DNA from: VRUE01 sp036266075
GTDB taxonomy: Bacteria > Actinomycetota > Thermoleophilia > Solirubrobacterales > 70-9
Reading direction: 5' to 3'
NCBI GenBank assembly: GCA_036266075.1
Contig: DATANV010000006.1
Location: 186,001-250,000, forward strand
DNA: 64,000 bases
Part shown: positions 59,103 to 64,000 of the stretch, piece by piece
Layout of the letters: each line of letters opens with the position of its first letter
Numbering within the stretch: the stretch's first letter is position 1
Made by a program: the position numbers and the translations under genes
The notes under the pieces: model-generated
Database searches by the model: none
What the model saw: the letters and a program-made list of their open reading frames with translations, nothing else
What the model was told of the DNA's origin: nothing

Positions 59103-60970
59103 CAGCCTTCCCCTTCTTCGGGGCCCGCGCCCCGCGAGAGCCGATCCGCGAAATACGCTTCCAAGATCGTCCTGGCCGCGGGCGCCGCGGCTTCGGCGCC
59201 GAAGCCGCCTTCCTCCATGGTCACGAAGGTCACAATACGCGGATCGGGATACGGAGCGAGCACTCCGTACCACGATTGGTCTTCATAGGGGGGGCGTTCG
59301 GCGGTTCCGGTCTTGCCCGCAACCGGGATGGGGAAACTGCCGAATACCTCAAACGAGGTCCCGCCGCCGTTCTGCGCGGCGTCGTGCAGCCCTTCGAGGA
59401 TCGTTTCCCGGTACTGGGAATCGATCCGGACATGCCGGCGCGGAGCAGGCTCGAATTCCCTGACGACGCGCCCCCGCGCATCGTCGATCTGCATCCCGAC
59501 GTGCGGAGTGACGACCGTGCCGCCGTTTGCGATCGCCGCGTAGGCGACGGCCATCTGCAGCGGGTTGGCCTGCAGGTCCCCCTGGCCCGTGGCGAACTGC
59601 ACGTTGTCTCCCGCCGACCACGGCCGTTCGGTTTCGCCCTCCGCGTAGAGCTTGTTGCGCCAGTGTCGAGAAGGCAACAGCCCTTCGGCAGCGCCAGGCA
59701 GATCGATGCCCGTCGGCCTGCCAATGCCCAGGGCATGCGCCCAATGCTGCAGGTCACCGGTGTCCCACATGCGGAACCCGAGCGTGTAGAAGAAGACGTC
59801 CGAGGACACTTCCAGCGCGCTCACCAAGCTGACGGACCCGTTGGCAGCTTCCCCGGCGTTGGTGAAGACCTGACCGCCAATGACGAGCTGGCCAGGGTCG
59901 TTGATCACTTCGGTCGGCGTCAGGTTGCCGCTTTCCAGCGCCGCGATCGCGGTGATCGGCTTGAAGGTGGACCCGGTGGGATAGAGGCCTGCGATCGCGC
60001 GGTCGGTCAGCGGCGCCTGAACCGGATCGCGGTACAGCTGGTTGACTTGGGCCTGGGTCAGCGGCCTCGTGAAGACGGAGGGGTCGAAGGTCGGATAGGA
60101 GCCGAGCGCAAGGATTTCACCGGTGTGGACGTCCATCGTCACGAAGCCGCCGCGCAGGCCGAGCGACGCCATCGCCGCTTCGCCGGCCGCCTGCACATTG
60201 GCGTCGATCGAGAGCTTCAGGTCGTTGCCGGGAACCGGCGGTTGGGAGAGGAGCTGGCCGTTCTTCGTCGGCTGTCCGAAGGCGTCGACCTGGATCTTCG
60301 TTAGGCCGGGATGCCCGCGGAGAAAACGATCGTAGGTGTACTCGACCCCGTCCTGGCCGATCTCGTCACCCGGCTGCAGCTTCTTGTACTGCGGTTCCTT
60401 CAGCTGCTCTTCGTTGACCTCGCCGACGTTGCCGAGCATGTGGGCGGCCATCATGCCCCCCGGGTAGTTGCGCACGAAGACCCGCTGCACCTCGACCCCC
60501 GGGAAGCGCTCCTGATTCTCTTCCAGGTAGTAGACGATGTAGTGGCCGACGTCGCGGCGCAGGGTCACCGGCGCGCCCGGGGAGGCCTTCAGCTCTTCGT
60601 GGATCAACTTGCGGACTCGGTGCAGAGAGCTGTGGGTCAGGCCGCCGAGCCGCGCCAGCTCGGCGCGTCGTTCGCGCGGGCCTTCGGGGAGCTTCTCTGC
60701 GTTGAGCTGCAGCGCGAGGCTGGTGCGGTTGTCGACCAGAACCTCGCCGTTGCGGTCGAGGATCTCGCCGCGCGGCGCGGTCACGCGGAACTCGCGGGTG
60801 CGATTGTTGCGTGCCTGAGCAAGGTATTCGTCGCCCTTCAGCACCTGCAGAAACCAGAGGCGAAAGAAGAGCACGCCGAAGAGCGCTAGGGCGATGCCGC
60901 CGAAGAGCGCCAGCCGCAGCGCCAGGCGGTTGTTCATCGCCGGGCCGCGGTCGTCGGAGCGCAGGTACAT
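59102..60970 (-). CDS. mrdA: Penicillin-binding protein 2 (transpeptidase)
   Basis: The elongation-specific cross-linking enzyme paired with RodA. The 622 residues have one N-terminal membrane helix (about 18-42), the dimerisation/pedestal domain (RGEILDRNGEVLVDNRTSLA, RNYPGGMMAAHMLGNVGEV), and the transpeptidase domain: SxxK at Ser334 in YPTGSTFKPITA, S-S-D at 389-391 and the KTG motif in PVAGKTGTAERPPY. It starts just after mreD stops. A conserved Pro-rich C-terminal tail is absent; it ends Gly/Glu-rich. Confidence 0.96.
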   Translation of the reverse strand: MYLRSDDRGPAMNNRLALRLALFGGIALALFGVLFFRLWFLQVLKGDEYLAQARNNRTREFRVTAPRGEILDRNGEVLVDNRTSLALQLNAEKLPEGPRERRAELARLGGLTHSSLHRVRKLIHEELKASPGAPVTLRRDVGHYIVYYLEENQERFPGVEVQRVFVRNYPGGMMAAHMLGNVGEVNEEQLKEPQYKKLQPGDEIGQDGVEYTYDRFLRGHPGLTKIQVDAFGQPTKNGQLLSQPPVPGNDLKLSIDANVQAAGEAAMASLGLRGGFVTMDVHTGEILALGSYPTFDPSVFTRPLTQAQVNQLYRDPVQAPLTDRAIAGLYPTGSTFKPITAIAALESGNLTPTEVINDPGQLVIGGQVFTNAGEAANGSVSLVSALEVSSDVFFYTLGFRMWDTGDLQHWAHALGIGRPTGIDLPGAAEGLLPSRHWRNKLYAEGETERPWSAGDNVQFATGQGDLQANPLQMAVAYAAIANGGTVVTPHVGMQIDDARGRVVREFEPAPRRHVRIDSQYRETILEGLHDAAQNGGGTSFEVFGSFPIPVAGKTGTAERPPYEDQSWYGVLAPYPDPRIVTFVTMEEGGFGAEAAAPAARTILEAYFADRLSRGAGPEEGEG

Positions 60971-60971
60971 C

Positions 60972-61520
60972 TCAGGCTCCCAGTACCGTCGGCTGGCGGC
61001 GACGGGTGACCCGCGGCTCCTCGACCAGGGCCGGCCGCAGGGCGCGCCGCAGGATCAGGTAGATCGGCCAACCGAGGAAGAAGGCATAGACGCTCTTCAG
61101 CAGCAGGTCGCGCAGGACCAGGGGACTGACCGGCGCGTCGACTCCGAGCATCAGCTGAACGAGGCCGAAGCCCGCCTCGGCGAAGAGGGTCAGCCCCATG
61201 CAGAGCAGCGGCGGCACCAGGGCGCTGTGGATCTCGAAGCGTTCGCGGAAGATCCCGGCGAGGTAGCCAGTGCTGAGCAGGACCAGCGAGGAGGCGCCGA
61301 GCGGCGCGACCAGCAGGCAGTCGACGAGGAAGCCGATCGCGAAGCCGGAGACGGCGCCGGTGAGGCTGCCGCCGAGCAGGCCCAGCGAGACGACCAGCGC
61401 CGGCAGCACGTCGGCGCTCGTGTGCAATAGCTCGACCCGCGAGAAGAAGGAGAGCTGCAGCAGCACGCCGAGGATCGCGATCGCGGCAAGCCGGGCAAAT
61501 ATCCACGGGGTGACGATCAC
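60972..61520 (-). CDS. mreD: Rod shape-determining protein MreD
   Basis: A 182-residue membrane protein with about five or six helices, a partner of MreC in the elongation machine. It begins TPWIFARLAAIAILGVLLQL and contains PALVVSLGLLGGSLTGAVSGFAIGFLVDCLL in parts, and GYLAGIFRERFEIH; this is weakly conserved but the position between mreC and mrdA fixes the call. It starts with GTG at 61520, overlapping the mreC stop by 4 bases. Confidence 0.9.
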   Translation of the reverse strand: MIVTPWIFARLAAIAILGVLLQLSFFSRVELLHTSADVLPALVVSLGLLGGSLTGAVSGFAIGFLVDCLLVAPLGASSLVLLSTGYLAGIFRERFEIHSALVPPLLCMGLTLFAEAGFGLVQLMLGVDAPVSPLVLRDLLLKSVYAFFLGWPIYLILRRALRPALVEEPRVTRRRQPTVLGA

Positions 61521-62368
61521 CCGCGCGAGCCTCCGGTCAGGACCTGGACGATGTCGAGGTTGGCGAGGTCAGCGAAGGGACGCAGTTCGACCTGTTCGCT
61601 GGCCTTCTGCTCGACGATCGAGGCGTGCGTCACTTCGCCTACCGGCAGGCCGGGCGGGAAGAGCGAGGCGAGCCCCTGAGCGCGCCAGCCGGAGGTGACC
61701 ACCGCCTGTTCGACGCCGACCCCCCTGCTGGAGTCGATGAAGTCGAGGATCAGCACTTCGGGGTTGCCGACGTCCGGTCGGATCACGCCCTGCACGCCAC
61801 TCGGCACGACCTTGGCCGAGATCGCGCTGGCGTGGTCGGTGATCAGCGTCACCTGCGCCGAGCCCCCCTCGACCGAGGCGACGCGGCCGACCAGGCCGTC
61901 GCCGGAGATCACCGGATCGTCGACGCGCACCCCGTCGCCACTGCCGGCGTCAACCGTGATCGCCGACTGCCAGACCGTCGGCGAGCGGGCGATCACCCTG
62001 GCGGTCACCGGCTCGTAGGCCGAGGCGGCCAGCGCCGGCCCACGGTCCAGCTCGACCAGCTTGCGCAGCTGGGCGTTCTCCTGCAGCGCCTCCTGACCGG
62101 CGACGGCCTGTTCGCGCGCCTGCTCCAGCTGGGTCTTCAAGTGACCGTTTTCGCCGCGCGCGTCGAAGGTCTCGTCGAACCAGGAAATGGCGTCGCGGGC
62201 GGGCTTTAGCGCCCTGTCGGCAACGTCCTGCAGGGGGCTGAAGATCGTGCTGACGCCGCGCTGCAGGCCGCCCGAGCTCTGGCCGTAGGTAACGGTCAGC
62301 AGCAGGAACGACCCGATTATCAGGAGCGTCAGGACCGCCCTACGGCGGCGAACTTGTTTGCGATACAC
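61517..62368 (-). CDS. mreC: Rod shape-determining protein MreC
   Basis: A bitopic protein that links MreB to the outer synthesis machinery. The 283 residues have a basic cytoplasmic start (YRKQVRRRRAVLTLLIIGSF), one helix, a coiled coil (about residues 70-100) and the beta-barrel domain with VIARSPTVWQSAITVDAGSG, VISGDGLVGRVASVEGGSAQV and LITDHASAISAKV. It lies 38 bases downstream of mreB and overlaps mreD by 4. Confidence 0.95.
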   Translation of the reverse strand: MYRKQVRRRRAVLTLLIIGSFLLLTVTYGQSSGGLQRGVSTIFSPLQDVADRALKPARDAISWFDETFDARGENGHLKTQLEQAREQAVAGQEALQENAQLRKLVELDRGPALAASAYEPVTARVIARSPTVWQSAITVDAGSGDGVRVDDPVISGDGLVGRVASVEGGSAQVTLITDHASAISAKVVPSGVQGVIRPDVGNPEVLILDFIDSSRGVGVEQAVVTSGWRAQGLASLFPPGLPVGEVTHASIVEQKASEQVELRPFADLANLDIVQVLTGGSRG

Positions 62369-62406
62369 GGCTGAGACCTAAGTTTGGCGCTTTGTCTGAA
62401 CGGCGG

Positions 62407-63456
62407 CTAAGCAACGCGCGCCGTTCCTGAATTCATCTTGCTGGCGCGGTGGATGGCCTCGAACTCCTCTAGCGAGATTCCCGAGCCGACCGCCACGCAG
62501 GTCAGCGGCGACTCTGCCAGTTGACAGGGCATCTGGCACTCGTCGCGGAGGCGCTGTTCGAGGCCTTGCAGGAGCGCGCCTCCTCCAGCCAGGGTAATGC
62601 CTCGATCCATGATGTCCCCAGCCAGCTCGGGGGGGGTGCGGTCGAGGGTGTCCTTGACGGCGTCGACGACGTGGCTGATCGGCTCGTCGAGCGCCTCGCG
62701 CACCTCGGCCGAGCCGAGGGTGATCGTCTTCGGCAGGCCCGAGACGAGGTCGCGACCGCGGATCTCGACCTCGACCTCCTCGACGAGCGGCGAAGCCGAG
62801 CCGGCCTCGAGCTTTACCTCCTCCGCGGTCTGGGTGCCGATCGCCAGTTTGTAACGCTGTTTGCAGTGGTTGACGATCGCCTCGTCGAGCTCGTCGCCGC
62901 CGACCCTGATCGACTGCGAGACGACGATCCCGCCAAGCGAGATCACCGCCACCTCGGTGGTGCCGCCGCCGACGTCGACGATCAGCGAGCCGGTTGGCTC
63001 GGCGACCGGCAGGCCGGCGCCGATCGCCGCCGCCATCGGCTCCTCGATCAGGTACGCCTTGCGAGCACCCGCCGAGAGACAGGCCTCCTCGACGGCCCGC
63101 TTCTCGACTCCGGTCACCCCGGAGGGAACGCAGACGACGACACGCGGGTGAGCGAAGCGATTGGAGTGCACGGTCTTGATGAAGTGACGGAGCATCTGTT
63201 CGGTGACGTCGAAATCGGCGATCACGCCGTCCTTCAGTGGCCGGATCGCGGTGATCGAGCCGGGCGTTCGTCCCAGCATGCGCTTGGCCTCGACGCCGAC
63301 CGCGTGGACCTGACCGCTGCGCGAGTCGATCGCCACGACCGAGGGCTCGGAGAGCACGATTCCGCGGCCACGCACGTAGACGAGCGTGTTGGCCGTGCCG
63401 AGATCGACCGCCATGTCGCGGCCGCCGAGCCCGGTGAGGTAGCTGAAGATGCCCAT
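62407..63456 (-). CDS. mreB: Actin-like protein MreB
   Basis: It forms membrane filaments that guide elongation of rod cells. The 349 residues include the phosphate-1 motif MAVDLGTANTLVYVRGRG, connect motifs (VPSGVTGVEKRAVEEAC), phosphate-2 IVDVGGGTTEVAVISLGG and the adenosine motif ITLAGGGALLQGLEQRL. ATG 63456 gives the standard MGIFSYLTG membrane-binding N-terminus. It is the first gene of the mre-mrdA-rodA set, and a rod shape is predicted for the organism. The 71-base gap upstream to maf shows no recognisable site. Confidence 0.97.
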   Translation of the reverse strand: MGIFSYLTGLGGRDMAVDLGTANTLVYVRGRGIVLSEPSVVAIDSRSGQVHAVGVEAKRMLGRTPGSITAIRPLKDGVIADFDVTEQMLRHFIKTVHSNRFAHPRVVVCVPSGVTGVEKRAVEEACLSAGARKAYLIEEPMAAAIGAGLPVAEPTGSLIVDVGGGTTEVAVISLGGIVVSQSIRVGGDELDEAIVNHCKQRYKLAIGTQTAEEVKLEAGSASPLVEEVEVEIRGRDLVSGLPKTITLGSAEVREALDEPISHVVDAVKDTLDRTPPELAGDIMDRGITLAGGGALLQGLEQRLRDECQMPCQLAESPLTCVAVGSGISLEEFEAIHRASKMNSGTARVA

Positions 63457-63527
63457 GCGTGCGGGAATTGCAGCGCAATCATCCCAGATGGCCAAGGCCG
63501 GCCCTCAGGGTGGCCGAAGTGCTGCAG

Positions 63528-64000
63528 CTATTCCGCCAGGCCCTCCTCGAACAGCTCCGGCGCCAGCTCGAACAGCAGCCCAACCGGCAGCCCGACCACA
63601 TTCGAGACGCTCCCCTCGAGCCGCTCCACCAGCGTCGACCCCAACGTCTGGATCGCGTACCCGCCCGAGCGCCCCCGCCACTCCCCGAACCGCACGTAGC
63701 GCTCCTTGGCGGCATCGTCGAGCTCCCTGAAGACGACGGTGGTCTTCTCCAGCCCGCTCCGTTCCTCGCCCCCTGCGAGCACGACCAGCCCGCTGAGCAC
63801 CTCGTGCGGGCGGCCCGACATCCGGTCCAGGTATTCGCGCGCCTCGCGCTCGTCGGCCGGCTTGCCGAGCGCGACGCCGTCCAGGGCCACATCGGTGTCG
63901 CAGGCGATGACGAAGCCGTCGCGCTCGACGGCGCGCGCCTTCATCCGAGCATTTTCAAGGACCTCAACCTCGGGGTCCCCCCCACTCAGCTCCTCGACCC
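63528..64000 (-). CDS. maf: Maf-like nucleotide pyrophosphatase, 5' part cut by window edge
   Basis: A house-cleaning pyrophosphatase that hydrolyses non-canonical nucleoside triphosphates. The visible part continues past the ATG at 63944: the frame upstream reads VEELSGGDPEVEVLENARMK, matching the family's internal sequence, so 63944 is not the true start and the N-terminus lies outside the window. Motifs: IACDTDVALDGVALGKPADE, YLDRMSGRPHEVLSGLVVL, YVRFGEWRGRSGGYAIQTLG. The end EGSVSNVVGLPVGLLFEL is typical. It ends 71 bases before mreB. Confidence 0.92.
   Translation of the reverse strand, partial: VEELSGGDPEVEVLENARMKARAVERDGFVIACDTDVALDGVALGKPADEREAREYLDRMSGRPHEVLSGLVVLAGGEERSGLEKTTVVFRELDDAAKERYVRFGEWRGRSGGYAIQTLGSTLVERLEGSVSNVVGLPVGLLFELAPELFEEGLAE

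Overview
The window is visibly GC-rich and densely coded, with genes overlapping by 1-20 bases and many GTG/TTG starts. The gene content (class-typical mre/rod cell-shape cluster, RNase E/G, ACT-type malic enzyme, hrcA-dnaJ without dnaK, DUF559 endonuclease paralogue, predicted PPi-type phosphofructokinase, a secreted Cys-rich protein of a type I associate with Solirubrobacterales) suggests an actinobacterium of the Thermoleophilia/Solirubrobacterales kind. That placement is inference from content, not from a marker-gene tree. Almost everything is on the minus strand.

Layout, left to right. 1-4.4 kb: membrane protein fragment, MFS exporter, lytic transglycosylase, coaE, rpsA. 4.4-10.3 kb: FAD oxidoreductase (+), small DMT transporter, polA, a DUF559 endonuclease-like gene, a membrane methyltransferase. 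10.5-16.5 kb: malic enzyme and a TIGR01777 epimerase (+), a small lipoprotein bracketed by inverted repeats, pfk, a SAM methyltransferase (+), a tiny membrane protein, a secreted protein. 16.6-25.2 kb: a complete tryptophan operon read right to left, hisIE-trpE-trpG-trpD-trpC-(htrA)-trpF-trpB-trpA. 25.3-33.7 kb: era, ybeY, phoH, yqeY, vapBC, murI, a DUF2269-like membrane protein, prmA, a compact dnaJ, hrcA, two MaoC-type dehydratases. 33.7-44.4 kb: lepA, a multispan GT-C-like membrane protein, murJ, rpsT (+), holA, a Pro-rich membrane protein, comEC, comEA, a cupin. 44.5-49.6 kb: leuS, a SpoIIM-like protein, a 520-residue protein with a HEPN-like motif (+), tRNA-Ala. 49.6-64 kb: a coiled-coil protein, rsfS, nadD, proA, proB, obgE, rpmA, rplU, rng, rodA, mrdA, mreD, mreC, mreB and maf (cut by the right edge).

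Most of the chromosome segment is ordinary housekeeping. The unusual layer is a set of short palindromic elements scattered through it. Nine loci carry long, near-perfect inverted-repeat arms (17-28 bp) around a 24-80 nt core. Within a family the core is conserved (family A at 12.9 and 13.5 kb; B at 17.5 and 30.3 kb; C at 35.5 and 37.3 kb) while the arms differ from copy to copy yet stay complementary to each other. Several copies sit inside or at the ends of reading frames without breaking them: in prmA, in the GT-C-like gene, at the trpB/trpA junction, and over the signal peptide of the lipoprotein. A second, smaller family of three hairpins shares an invariant GTATG loop on diverged but paired stems; one puts the candidate start codon of the DUF559 gene in its loop. 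I see no transposase in the window. These elements are the best candidate here for something undescribed.
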